Below, in pieces: positions 36,301 to 43,721 of a DNA stretch of 64,000 nucleotides (its first letter is position 1; each line of letters opens with the position of its first letter). Position numbers and translations under genes: made by a program. The DNA is from Sandaracinus sp. (lineage in GTDB: Bacteria; Myxococcota_A; Polyangia; Polyangiales; Houyiibacteriaceae), in NCBI GenBank assembly GCA_002699025.1, contig PABA01000080.1, positions 1 to 64,000 of the forward strand. Direction: 5' to 3'. A model generated the notes under the pieces. The model did no database searches, was not told the DNA's origin, and saw only the letters and a program-made list of their open reading frames with translations.

Positions 36301-38695
36301 TCTTCTGCCGCGGCGTCGCCATCAGATCGAGCTGCCGCTGGAGCGTGTCGAGGAGCTTCTCGTAGTTGCTCGTGCGCGCGTAGATGCGCTCGAGCCCCTT
36401 GAGCGCGTCGAGGCTCCGGTCGTCCACGTGGAGCGCGGCCTCGTAGTTCACCGTCGCCTTCTCGAAGTCGTCGAGCCGATCCTCGTAGAGCTCGGCGAGC
36501 TTGAGCGAGGCGGTCACCTTGCCCTCGTCGCCGCTCTGCTGGATGCGCTTCTGGAGGAGCTCGGCGAGCTCCTTCCACTCCTCGCGCTCCTCGTGGATCG
36601 ACTCGAGGGCGTCGAGGGCCATCGGGTGCGTCGGGTCGTCGCCGAGGATGTCCTGGAACATGCCGACGGCGCGGTCCTTGTCGCCGAGGCGGCGGAGGAC
36701 GATGTCGGCGGCGGCGGCGCGGTGATCGCGGGCGGCGGCCGGGTTGCTCGTCGACGCGGCGCGCGCCTCGAGGAGCTGCACGGCCTCGGGCCAGGACTTG
36801 GCCTTCTCGTAGAGCGCGAGCGTGCCCTCGTAGGCCGCGTCGCACTGCGCGTCGAGCTCGAGCGCCTTCGCGTAGCAGGGCAGCGCGAAGTCCGGGCGCT
36901 TGAGCTGATCGCCGTACCAGCCGCCGAGGAGCAGGTAGAGCGGGACCGCCTCCGGGTCGTCGCCGAGCTCCTGCACCACCTCGTTCAGCGTGCCGAGCAC
37001 CTCGCCCCAGCGCTCCTCGTTGCCGGCGGCGATGCGCTGCACGGCGCGGACGGTCTTGTCGTCCTCGGGCTCGTCGGCGAGGGCCTGCACCCAGGCGACG
37101 AGGGCGTTGTCCGGGTCCTCGAGCTGGTCCTCGTAGAGCGCGGCGATCTCGCGGAGGATCTCCGCCCGCTCGCCCGCGTCCTCGACCGTCTCGGCCCGCT
37201 CGAGGAGGAGCTCGGCGAGCCCCTCGTAGTCGCCGGCCTCGCGCCGGATCTCCTCGAGGCCGCTCCGGGCGACCGCGTCCTCGGCGTCGATCTCGAGGAG
37301 CGCCTCGTAGACCTTCGCGGCCCCCTCGGCGTTCTTCGCCTCGGCCTCTTCGATGCGCGCCGCGCGGAAGAGGAGCGCCTTCTTGTCGTCGGCCTCCTCG
37401 ACCTTCTCGACGCACTCCAGGAGCACGGCGACGACCTTCGCCCAGGCCTGTGCGGGCGCCGCGATCTCCTCGAGCGCGTCCGCCTTCTCGCCGTCCTTCG
37501 GCGCCTTCTTCAGCGCCTTCGCGGCCTTCTCGAAGGCCTTCTCGTCGAGGTCCTTCTTCGCCGCCTTGGAGCGGGCGAGGTCGTCGATGGCGTCGAGGAA
37601 CTCCTTCGCCGAGCCGAAGCGCTCGGCCGAGTCCTTGGCGAGGGCCATCAGCACGAGGGCGTCGAGGTCCTTGCTGACCCAGCCCTTCGGGGCGTGGGTC
37701 GAGGGCGGCTCGGGCTCCGCGTCGAGGTGCTGGGCGATGACCTCGAAGGCGCTGTGCCCCTCGAAGGGGAAGCGGCCCGTGAGGATCTCGTAGAGCATCA
37801 CGCCGACGGCGTAGATGTCCGAGCTCGGGGAGACCGAGTCGCCGCGCGCCATCTCGGGCGCGATGGCCTGAGCGTTGCCGAAGACGCGGAGCGCGCCGAT
37901 GGCGTCCGGGCGGGTGGCGCCGGCCGTGAGCAGGCGGTGCGCGCAGGCGTCGACGAGCACGCCCGTCGGCTCGCCGCGGCTGCCGTCCTCCTTGGTGGGG
38001 CGCGTGACGAAGACGTTCGAGGACTTCACGTCCGCGTGCACCAGGCCGACCTGGTGGAGCTTGCGGAGCGCGCCGAGGATCGCCGCCAGGACCGGGCGGG
38101 CCTCGTTGAAGTGCATGGGCCCGACCCGCTGGATGCGGGCGGCGAGGGTCTGGCCCTCGACGTAGGCCGTGGCGACCCAGCCGCGACCGTCCGGGAGGTG
38201 GCCGCACTCGAGGATCGGGGCGAAGCCGGCGATGTTCGCGTGGGCGATGGCGCGCTGGGCCGTGAGGAAGCGCTGCAGGGCGGAGGGGTCGCGGCTCAGG
38301 CTCGAGCGGATGACCTTGATGGCGGCGCGCTGGCGCTCGTCGCCTTCGCCGCGCTCGCCGAGGTAGACCGTGCCGAGGCCCCCTTCGGCGAGGGTCTTCA
38401 CGATCTTGAAGTCGCCGATGTGGCTGCCGGGCTCGAGCGCGGCGCCGAGGCGCACGTCGAAGACGGCGGCGACGTCGGCGTTCTTGCTCGAGAGGCTGAT
38501 CGCGTCGGCGAGCGCCTCCATCGCGTGGTCGCGGGCGCAGCGCTCGACGAGGGCGCGGGCGAAGGCGCCCTTGCCGTCGGTGCCGCCGACCTCCTTCGGG
38601 TCGTAGCCCAGGAGGTCCCGGGCGAGATCGGTCATGTCATCGAGCTCGAAGTGCTTCTCCAGCTCGCCGCGCAAAAGGTCGTACGTATCGCTCAT
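33386..38695 (-). CDS. protein kinase-TPR giant with N-terminal death-fold/EAD-like domain
   Basis: The 1769-residue protein has three parts. (1) An N-terminal helical domain (about 1-70): LRGELEKHFELDDMTDLARDLL, then ARALVERCARDHAMEALADAI. This is the pattern of effector-associated/death-like adaptor domains. (2) A Hanks kinase domain: loop EGGLGTVYLG at 104-113, K127, H220-A-D222 with VKSSN, D249-A-C in place of DFG, and A279-P-E. (3) More than twenty TPR-like helix pairs (about 390-1430) followed by a C-terminal domain of about 300 residues, ending KLGLAIDD. The altered HRD (HAD) and DFG (DAC) make kinase activity uncertain. It is probably a scaffold-type signalling hub. Confidence 0.88.
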   Translation of the reverse strand: MSDTYDLLRGELEKHFELDDMTDLARDLLGYDPKEVGGTDGKGAFARALVERCARDHAMEALADAISLSSKNADVAAVFDVRLGAALEPGSHIGDFKIVKTLAEGGLGTVYLGERGEGDERQRAAIKVIRSSLSRDPSALQRFLTAQRAIAHANIAGFAPILECGHLPDGRGWVATAYVEGQTLAARIQRVGPMHFNEARPVLAAILGALRKLHQVGLVHADVKSSNVFVTRPTKEDGSRGEPTGVLVDACAHRLLTAGATRPDAIGALRVFGNAQAIAPEMARGDSVSPSSDIYAVGVMLYEILTGRFPFEGHSAFEVIAQHLDAEPEPPSTHAPKGWVSKDLDALVLMALAKDSAERFGSAKEFLDAIDDLARSKAAKKDLDEKAFEKAAKALKKAPKDGEKADALEEIAAPAQAWAKVVAVLLECVEKVEEADDKKALLFRAARIEEAEAKNAEGAAKVYEALLEIDAEDAVARSGLEEIRREAGDYEGLAELLLERAETVEDAGERAEILREIAALYEDQLEDPDNALVAWVQALADEPEDDKTVRAVQRIAAGNEERWGEVLGTLNEVVQELGDDPEAVPLYLLLGGWYGDQLKRPDFALPCYAKALELDAQCDAAYEGTLALYEKAKSWPEAVQLLEARAASTSNPAAARDHRAAAADIVLRRLGDKDRAVGMFQDILGDDPTHPMALDALESIHEEREEWKELAELLQKRIQQSGDEGKVTASLKLAELYEDRLDDFEKATVNYEAALHVDDRSLDALKGLERIYARTSNYEKLLDTLQRQLDLMATPRQKIAVLEHIGAIQEEEFVDREAAVAAYEQVVEIDPGNENANPALARLYRQAGRFDELVQTLERHAQAAEDERRKGDLLMQAAKALMVDVGAPERAMELCERVLAMDSEHADALSLMARLKAQTGDATAAVEAVDRLAESESEPGKKAERYVEAGKLLEDAGDRDRAIERYKWALDADEGNATAAEALRRLYASRGDAHGAAELLLREIEVTDGKTRKAELHAELGVLYAERLEDEKKARAAFEDALELDPTCTPAARGLGDMAFEAGDWETAVERYEPLLARTSEMDEEAALAVSLRCGDAFAKLEQFAKAQRAFLNAKAYAPDDRDVLQRVADVTYDAKEWDEAAELYRELFEKAGEELGAVEKGSLLFRRGDALREAGQLDEAAKVLDDAAELAPDDPAPLASLRRVHEAKKEWDQVVRTLRRRMERAPDEERFDLLVAVGDVLKDELKDREKAAKSYVAALEITPDDRNLLTKLMAVYSETKDWSRLVEVILRIAELIDDPRQLAKYYVTAASIAHKELERHDEAADYYEQALDNDPGMDRAFEGLRACLEAGEDWSGLANAYRAHLERSKGAPAEERAKIWDTLGELYEEKLDDPAQATEAYEAAQELDPESRRRLEKLAEIYEADPKRFFRKAVDIHRDLLRKSPYRIESYQSLRQLFTDVKKADESWCVCQALKVLNMAGPDEQSFFKKHRSKHPAAAQEFFSEDIWFNHLLHPEQDPLLTGIFAAITPAVVATRSQKLSAYKLDGAKPRDPESDESVMVQTLHYVAGVTQIPLPKTYYREDDPGGLSFVFSSPPAVGVGKAALAGGPAQALAFVAARHLSYFRPGHYLRHLVPSGSGLRAWLLAAIKLATPQFPVPKNLRVKVDDCLAALKSHVDNSGQNKVRELVQKLLAAAPELDMKRWVAAVDLTADRVGFVMANDLEIATALVKASPDDQATQKERLRELYLYGVSDAYMTLRQKLGLAIDD

Positions 38696-39032
38696 CGATT
38701 ATCCAAGGCCGTCGAAACCCTCCCCCAGGGGCGACGGCGGATGGTACGGGATCGGGGCCTGCGAAGGAACGGCACGTGCTTTCAGGGGGGCGTGGAGGTG
38801 AGATAGGTCACGTTCTTCCGCTCGCGGGCGCTCGCTCCTGCGCTCCGGCTCGGGGTCCCGCTTCGGCCCGGGCTGCTCGGGCTGGGGCTCCGGCTCCGGC
38901 TCCGGCTCGCGCTGGAGCTCGCGCTCGTCGCTCGGGCTTCGGCTCCGGCTCCCGCTCCCGGCTCGAGCGCCCAGCCCCCAGCTCCCCTCACCACTCTTGA
39001 TCAGCCCCCGGGCCCCCTCCCATCATCCCGCG
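38696..39032. repeat. 337-bp gap with GGCTCC/GCTCGG-rich repeats between divergent genes
   Basis: Divergent promoters for the kinase-TPR and receiver genes should lie here. The stretch 38860-38985 is built of GGCTCC/GGCTCG and GCTCGG near-repeats, with at least four consecutive copies around 38888-38910. The region close to the kinase start (38696-38800) is less repetitive. Confidence 0.6.
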
Positions 39033-41372
39033 GTGGCCCCGACCGTCCTGCTGCTCGACGACGACGCCAACTTCCGGGGGCTGGTGAAGCCCGCCCTCGA
39101 GGCCCGCGGGCTCGAGGTCGTCGAGGCCCCCAAGGGACGCGCCGCCACCAAGGCCCTGACCGAGCACGACTTCGCGGTGCTGATCGTGGACGGGCTCCTG
39201 CCGGACACCAACGGCATGAAGTGGCTCGAGAAGATCCGCGCGCAGGGCGTGGTCACGCCGGTCGTCTTCATCTCCGCCTTCTTCCGGGACCTCGGCTCCT
39301 ACAAGCGGCTGACCGAGGAGCTCGCCTGCCGGGCCGTGGTGCACAAGCCGGTGGAGCCCGAGCGCTTCGCCGCGCAGGTGGCGGCGCTCGCCGGAGCGAG
39401 CGAGCCGGGGGCGAGCCGGGCGCGGCGACGCAAGCGCTCGACGCTCGAGATCGACGTGACGGAGCTCGAGCTCGACGATCTCACCCCGGCCCCGGCCATC
39501 GAGGAGGTCGACTCGGACATCGTCTTCGTCCCGGGCGTCGCCGAGGAGCAAGAGGCGCAGCTCCGGAGCTCCTACGCCGAGCTCCTGCCCCACGTGCTCG
39601 ACGCCTTCGTCCGGGCCTGCGGGCGGGCGCGGCGCTCCCCCAACCTGCCCGCGCCGGTCGACGAGGCGCGACGGCAGGCCCACGAGCTGGCCGGCACGGC
39701 CGGCTCCTTCGGCTTCCACGAGGTGTCGACGGCCGCCGCGCTCGTCGAGCGCGAGCTCGCGAAGCTCCAGCGGCGCGAGGACGTGGACTGGGCGTCCTAC
39801 GACCGCGCGGTCGCGGAGACCCGGGCGGCGCTCGCGGCCCTGAGCGGCGGCCCGGAGGCGCCTGCCCCCGCCGCGGCGCCTCCCGCCGCACGACCCGAGC
39901 CCGCGGCCGCGCCTCCCGCCGCGCCGAGGCCCGCCGCGCCGTCCAGACCCGCCGCGCCGAGGCCCGCCGCGCCGTCCAGACCCGCCGCGCCGAGGCCCGC
40001 CACGCCGCCCCCACGGTCCGGCGACGCCCGCCCCGCCGCGCCTCCCGAGGCCGGCCCCATGGCGGCCGACGCGACCCAGCTCGTGGAGATGCCGGAGGTG
40101 GCCGAAGCCGCAGCCGCCGAGGCCTCTCCCCGCGGCCCGGCCCCCGCGCCGCTCCCCCCTTCCGCGGTCAGCCCGGAGCGCTCCACCCTCCTCGGCCCGC
40201 GCCTGCTCGTCGTCGACGACGACCCGGCCCTCGTCGACTACGTCGCCACCGCCCTCCAGAGCACGCTCGCCGCCTTCGTGCCCGCCACCACCTTCGACGA
40301 GGTGCGCCGCGCCCGCGACGTCGACGCCGCCATCGTCAGCCTCCCCTTCGGCTCCCCCGACCGCTGCGAAGAGACCGTCGCGACGCTGCGGGCGGTCCAC
40401 TCGCGCCTCCCGGTCGCGCTCCTCGCCCTCGAGGACGGTCACGCGATCCGCTCCCGCGCCGTGAGCTCGGGCGCCGACCTCTTCCTCGCGCACCCCCTCG
40501 ACGACGCGGAGCTCCGCCGCGCCGTCGCCCGGCTGGAGGCGATGGCGCCGGCGCGCCTGCGGGTGCTGCTCCACGCGGCCCCCGAGGCGACCGCCGCCCT
40601 CCAGGAGGCCGGCATCGAAGCGAACGCCCCGGCGGATGGCGACGCCTTCTTCCAGGTCCTCGAGCGCGACCGGCCGCAGGTGGTCGTGCTCGGCGGCAGC
40701 GACGCCCAGCGCATGACCCGCGCCGTGCGCATGGCGGCCTCCGGCGACGACCTGGCGGTGCTCCTCGCGAACCCGGCGACCGACGCGCGGGCGAGCGGCG
40801 CCGACGGCGAGCTCGGGCCCGCCGAGCGCTGGGTCGAGATCGTCCGCGCGCACGGCGATCGGGTGGAGGCCCGCCGACGGCGCGCGCCGGACGGGGCCAG
40901 CGGGCTGCCGACGCGACGCGAGCTGATCGGCGCGCTCCGCGCGAAGCTCGCCGAGACGCGCCGACGCGCCCGGGCCTTCACGCTCGCCGCCTTCGAGGTG
41001 GACGGCTACGACCAGATCCGCGCGCGGGAGGGCGACGCGGTCGCGGACCGGATCGTCGATGGCCTCGCGAAGCTGCTCGCCGGGCGCTTCCGCGTCGAGG
41101 ACGTGCGCGGGCGCTGGGGGGGGCCGACGCTCGTGGCCGGCTTCGCCGAGACCGGCGCCGGGAGCATCATCCCGGCCATCGAGCGCCTCCAGCAGGAGGC
41201 CGGCTCCCTCGGCTTCGCCGGCCGGAAGGGGCGCGTGCAGGTGAGCGTGAGCGCCGGCCTCGCGGCCGCGCCGAGCGACGGCGACGAGCTCCGGCGGCTG
41301 ATGCTGATCGCCGAGGGCCGCCTCCGCCTCGCCCAGCAGCAGGGGGGCGGCAGCCTGGTCTGGCAGGGCTGA
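39033..41372 (+). CDS. multi-receiver/HPt/degenerate GGDEF signalling protein
   Basis: From GTG 39033 the 779-residue product contains a receiver domain (acidic pair D9-D11, phospho-acceptor D53, K105), an HPt domain with H217 in QAHELAGTAGSFGF, a Pro/Ala linker (about 275-385), a second receiver-like domain whose acceptor is lost (AAIVSLPFG), a third half-domain without motifs, and a GGDEF fold. In the last, the active loop reads RWGGPTLV instead of RxGGDEF. An upstream TTG at 38997 would add 12 residues. It probably relays phosphate rather than making cyclic di-GMP. Confidence 0.88.
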   Translation: MAPTVLLLDDDANFRGLVKPALEARGLEVVEAPKGRAATKALTEHDFAVLIVDGLLPDTNGMKWLEKIRAQGVVTPVVFISAFFRDLGSYKRLTEELACRAVVHKPVEPERFAAQVAALAGASEPGASRARRRKRSTLEIDVTELELDDLTPAPAIEEVDSDIVFVPGVAEEQEAQLRSSYAELLPHVLDAFVRACGRARRSPNLPAPVDEARRQAHELAGTAGSFGFHEVSTAAALVERELAKLQRREDVDWASYDRAVAETRAALAALSGGPEAPAPAAAPPAARPEPAAAPPAAPRPAAPSRPAAPRPAAPSRPAAPRPATPPPRSGDARPAAPPEAGPMAADATQLVEMPEVAEAAAAEASPRGPAPAPLPPSAVSPERSTLLGPRLLVVDDDPALVDYVATALQSTLAAFVPATTFDEVRRARDVDAAIVSLPFGSPDRCEETVATLRAVHSRLPVALLALEDGHAIRSRAVSSGADLFLAHPLDDAELRRAVARLEAMAPARLRVLLHAAPEATAALQEAGIEANAPADGDAFFQVLERDRPQVVVLGGSDAQRMTRAVRMAASGDDLAVLLANPATDARASGADGELGPAERWVEIVRAHGDRVEARRRRAPDGASGLPTRRELIGALRAKLAETRRRARAFTLAAFEVDGYDQIRAREGDAVADRIVDGLAKLLAGRFRVEDVRGRWGGPTLVAGFAETGAGSIIPAIERLQQEAGSLGFAGRKGRVQVSVSAGLAAAPSDGDELRRLMLIAEGRLRLAQQQGGGSLVWQG
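39900..40010. repeat. 30-bp in-frame repeats encoding a Pro/Ala linker
   Basis: Units of about 30 bp based on CGTCCAGACCCGCCGCGCCGA encode RPAAPRPAAPS in the linker after the HPt domain. Copy number can change without altering the frame. Confidence 0.75.
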
Positions 41373-41395
41373 GGAAACCCGCGCCCGTCCCCATC

Positions 41396-41478
41396 GACGT
41401 CCCATCGGCGTCCCATCGGCGTCCGGATCCGCGCGTCGGCTGCGCCTTCCGCCACCCGTGGAGCCACGGGCACGGGTC
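41396..41478. repeat. 11-bp CGTCCCATCGG repeat and short GGGCAC motif between convergent genes
   Basis: Two to three copies of an 11-bp unit (41396-41425) are followed by a lone GGGCACGGGTC motif (about 41467-41477). The latter ends seven bases before the stop codon of the CAP gene at 41485. It is a shorter version of the arrays next to stop codons elsewhere in the window. Confidence 0.6.
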
Positions 41479-41484
41479 TCTTCG

Positions 41485-42648
41485 TCAGCAGTCGATCACA
41501 TCGACCACGTACGAGATCTCCTCGCCCCCGCTCAGGTTCGTGATCGTCACCCGGTACGACTCCCCGGCCTCCGCGCTCCAGCCCATCGGCACGATGCGCA
41601 CGCTCGGCGGCGGCCCGAAGCCGCCCGTCTGCTCGGTCATCACCGGCAGCTCCATCCCATCCGAGACCCGCTCGACGATCGCCCCGGTCTCGCTCGTCAT
41701 GCGCACGCCGTGGCTGTGGAAGGACCAGTCGTTCTGCGTGAGCGCGCGCGGCGCCGGCCCCGGGTTGGGGTACGCGGTCCAGGTCCGGTCCGAGCCGGGC
41801 CCGCCGCCGCCGAACACGCCGAGACACTGACCGGGGCGGCTGCTCACCCGCGAGAACCCGATGCCCACCCGGCCGAGCCCTTCGTTCAGGATCCAGCGCC
41901 GATGCCCCAGGCTCGGCGTGTTGCGGTCGGCCATGTAGCCGTCGATGGCCGCCGCCGACGAGCCGTAGCCCCAGGCGATGTTCGCGCTCCCCGCCGCGCC
42001 CGCCCCCGCCGAGGTCCAGCAGGCCCAGTCCATGGGCGGGTCGTGGCTGAGGCGCCCGTTGGCGCTCATGATCGCCGCGCACTCCATCATGCCCTGGTGC
42101 TGGCCCGGGTCGTCCGTGACCGGCGGCAGGCCGGCGAGCCAGCGGAAGAGGTTCACGCGGCGGAGCGTGTCGTCGATGGCCTCGCGCGGGAGGGTCCCCG
42201 GGCCGCACTCGGTGCCATCGCCCTCCCAGACCGGGCTCGCGTTCTCCACGTGTCCGTCGCGCCAGGCGTCGCAGACCTCCATGGCGCTCCGCGTCGCGGG
42301 ATCGCCCGGCGCCGGCGCGACGCAGGCCCCGCCCTCGTCCACGAAGCCCTCGCTGCAGACGCAGCGGCCGGTCTCCGGCACGCAGCGGGCGTTCGCCCCG
42401 CAGCTCACGTCCGCGCAGGGGCCCGCGTCCTCGCCCATGGGTCCCGCGTCGACCTCGCCCGGCCCCGCGTCCACGCCCGGACCGCCGTCCACGCCCGCCC
42501 CGCCGTCGATCCCCGGCCCGGCGTCGAAGCTCACGGCCGCGTCCGGCGCGCCGCCCCCTCCGTCCCGGCGCCCGGCCCCCGGCTCGGCGCTGCTCAGCGT
42601 GCCCGTACAACCGAGGAGCACGCACATCCAGATCCCCGCACCACGCAT
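41485..42648 (-). CDS. CAP (SCP/PR-1-like) domain lipoprotein with EGF-like module
   Basis: The 387-residue product has a lipobox VLLGC (C14), a long D/A/G/P linker, an EGF-like six-cysteine unit (CADVSCGANARCVPETGRCVCSEGF...) and a CAP domain. The CAP part contains VNLFRWLAGLPPVTDD and LGHRRWILNEGLGRVGIGF. The family's usual active-site His/Glu tetrad is only partly evident. CAP proteins in bacteria are secreted or surface-bound, and some bind sterols or lipids. The ATG at 42648 gives the shortest frame with a signal peptide. Confidence 0.85.
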   Translation of the reverse strand: MRGAGIWMCVLLGCTGTLSSAEPGAGRRDGGGGAPDAAVSFDAGPGIDGGAGVDGGPGVDAGPGEVDAGPMGEDAGPCADVSCGANARCVPETGRCVCSEGFVDEGGACVAPAPGDPATRSAMEVCDAWRDGHVENASPVWEGDGTECGPGTLPREAIDDTLRRVNLFRWLAGLPPVTDDPGQHQGMMECAAIMSANGRLSHDPPMDWACWTSAGAGAAGSANIAWGYGSSAAAIDGYMADRNTPSLGHRRWILNEGLGRVGIGFSRVSSRPGQCLGVFGGGGPGSDRTWTAYPNPGPAPRALTQNDWSFHSHGVRMTSETGAIVERVSDGMELPVMTEQTGGFGPPPSVRIVPMGWSAEAGESYRVTITNLSGGEEISYVVDVIDC

Positions 42649-42684
42649 CGCCCCCGAGGATAGGGCGAAGCGCGTTCGCTCGCG

Positions 42685-42719
42685 ACCTCGACCTCGCGAA
42701 CGTCGACCTCGCGAACGGG
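42685..42719. repeat. 15-bp CGACCTCGCGAACGT repeat between divergent starts
   Basis: Two copies plus a partial one lie in the 110-bp gap between the CAP gene start and the exported methyltransferase gene start, where both promoters must be. Confidence 0.65.
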
Positions 42720-42758
42720 GGCTTGCGGCGCCACCCGGCTGGCTACACACCCCGCGCC

Positions 42759-43700
42759 ATGCGCATCGCCCGTCCCCTCGCGATCCTCCTCTTCCTCCTC
42801 GGCTGCGGCGGCGACGCCACGCCGACCGACGAGCCCACCTCCGGCGCCGAGGCGCCGCCCGAGCGCTACGACGTGCCGAGCGGCGACGTGCAGGCCGCTC
42901 TCGCCGGCGCCCACCGCACGGACGAGGAGCGCGCCCGCGACCGCTGGCGCCACCCGGCCGAGACGCTCGCCTTCTTCGAGGTCGAGCCCGGCAAGGACGT
43001 CGTCGAGCTCTGGCCCGGGCGCGGCTGGTACACGAAGATCCTCGCGCCGCTCCTCCGCGACCAGGGCTCGCTCACGGTCGGGCTCACGGACCCGGAGGCC
43101 GAGGGCTACCGCGGCACCCTCGCGCAGGCCTTCTTCGAGATGCAGCAGGCGCATCCGGAGCTCTACGGGCACGTGCGCACGGCCGTCCTCTCGCCGCCCG
43201 ACCACACCGAGCTGGGGGCGCCCGAGAGCGCCGACGTCGTGCTCACCTTCCGCAACACGCACAACTGGACCCAGGACGGCGTGCAGGAGGCGGTCTACGC
43301 GGCGGCCTTCCGCGTGCTCCGGCCCGGCGGCATCCTCGGCGTCGTGCAGCACCGCGACGCGGAGGGCGCCGAGGCCGACGCCGAGCGCGGCTACCTCCCG
43401 CAGGCCTTCGTCATCGAGACCGCCGAGGCCGCCGGCTTCGAGCTGGTCGAGGCGAGCGAGATCAACGCGAACCCGGCGGACACGCACGACCACCCGAACG
43501 GCGTCTGGTCGCTCCCGCCCGCGCTCCGCGGCGGCGAGGAGGGGCGTGAGGGTTTCCTGGCCATCGGCGAGTCCGACCGCATGACCCTCAAGTTCCGCAA
43601 GCCGCTCGCGGACGCCGAGGGCGAGAGCGGCGACGCCGACGAGAGCGCCGAGGACGGCGGCGGCGCGGACGAGAGCGCCGACGCCGACGCGGCCTCCTGA
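42759..43700 (+). CDS. exported methyltransferase-like lipoprotein (COG4798-like)
   Basis: The 313-residue product has a lipoprotein signal (AILLFLLGC, C16), then a class I methyltransferase-like fold: motif I VVELWPGRGWYTKILAP, DVVLTFRNTHNW, and AFRVLRPGGILGVVQHR as the motif after the catalytic strand. Exported methyltransferase-like proteins are known (COG4798), but SAM is not expected in the periplasm, so the ligand or reaction is uncertain. The last 40 residues are Asp/Glu/Ala-rich. It converges with the outer-membrane channel gene, 21 bp apart. Confidence 0.8.
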   Translation: MRIARPLAILLFLLGCGGDATPTDEPTSGAEAPPERYDVPSGDVQAALAGAHRTDEERARDRWRHPAETLAFFEVEPGKDVVELWPGRGWYTKILAPLLRDQGSLTVGLTDPEAEGYRGTLAQAFFEMQQAHPELYGHVRTAVLSPPDHTELGAPESADVVLTFRNTHNWTQDGVQEAVYAAAFRVLRPGGILGVVQHRDAEGAEADAERGYLPQAFVIETAEAAGFELVEASEINANPADTHDHPNGVWSLPPALRGGEEGREGFLAIGESDRMTLKFRKPLADAEGESGDADESAEDGGGADESADADAAS

Positions 43701-43721
43701 CCGCGCCCGCGCCAGCCCCGT

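Noticed and set aside
32657-38806. A 2049-codon plus-strand open frame opposite the kinase-TPR gene
   Set aside because: The minus frame has kinase and TPR motifs; the plus translation is a Val/Glu/Leu/Arg shadow of helical repeats.
41000-41372. Active diguanylate cyclase at the end of the multi-receiver protein
   Set aside because: The GGDEF loop is RWGGPTLV, lacking the metal- and substrate-binding acidic residues.
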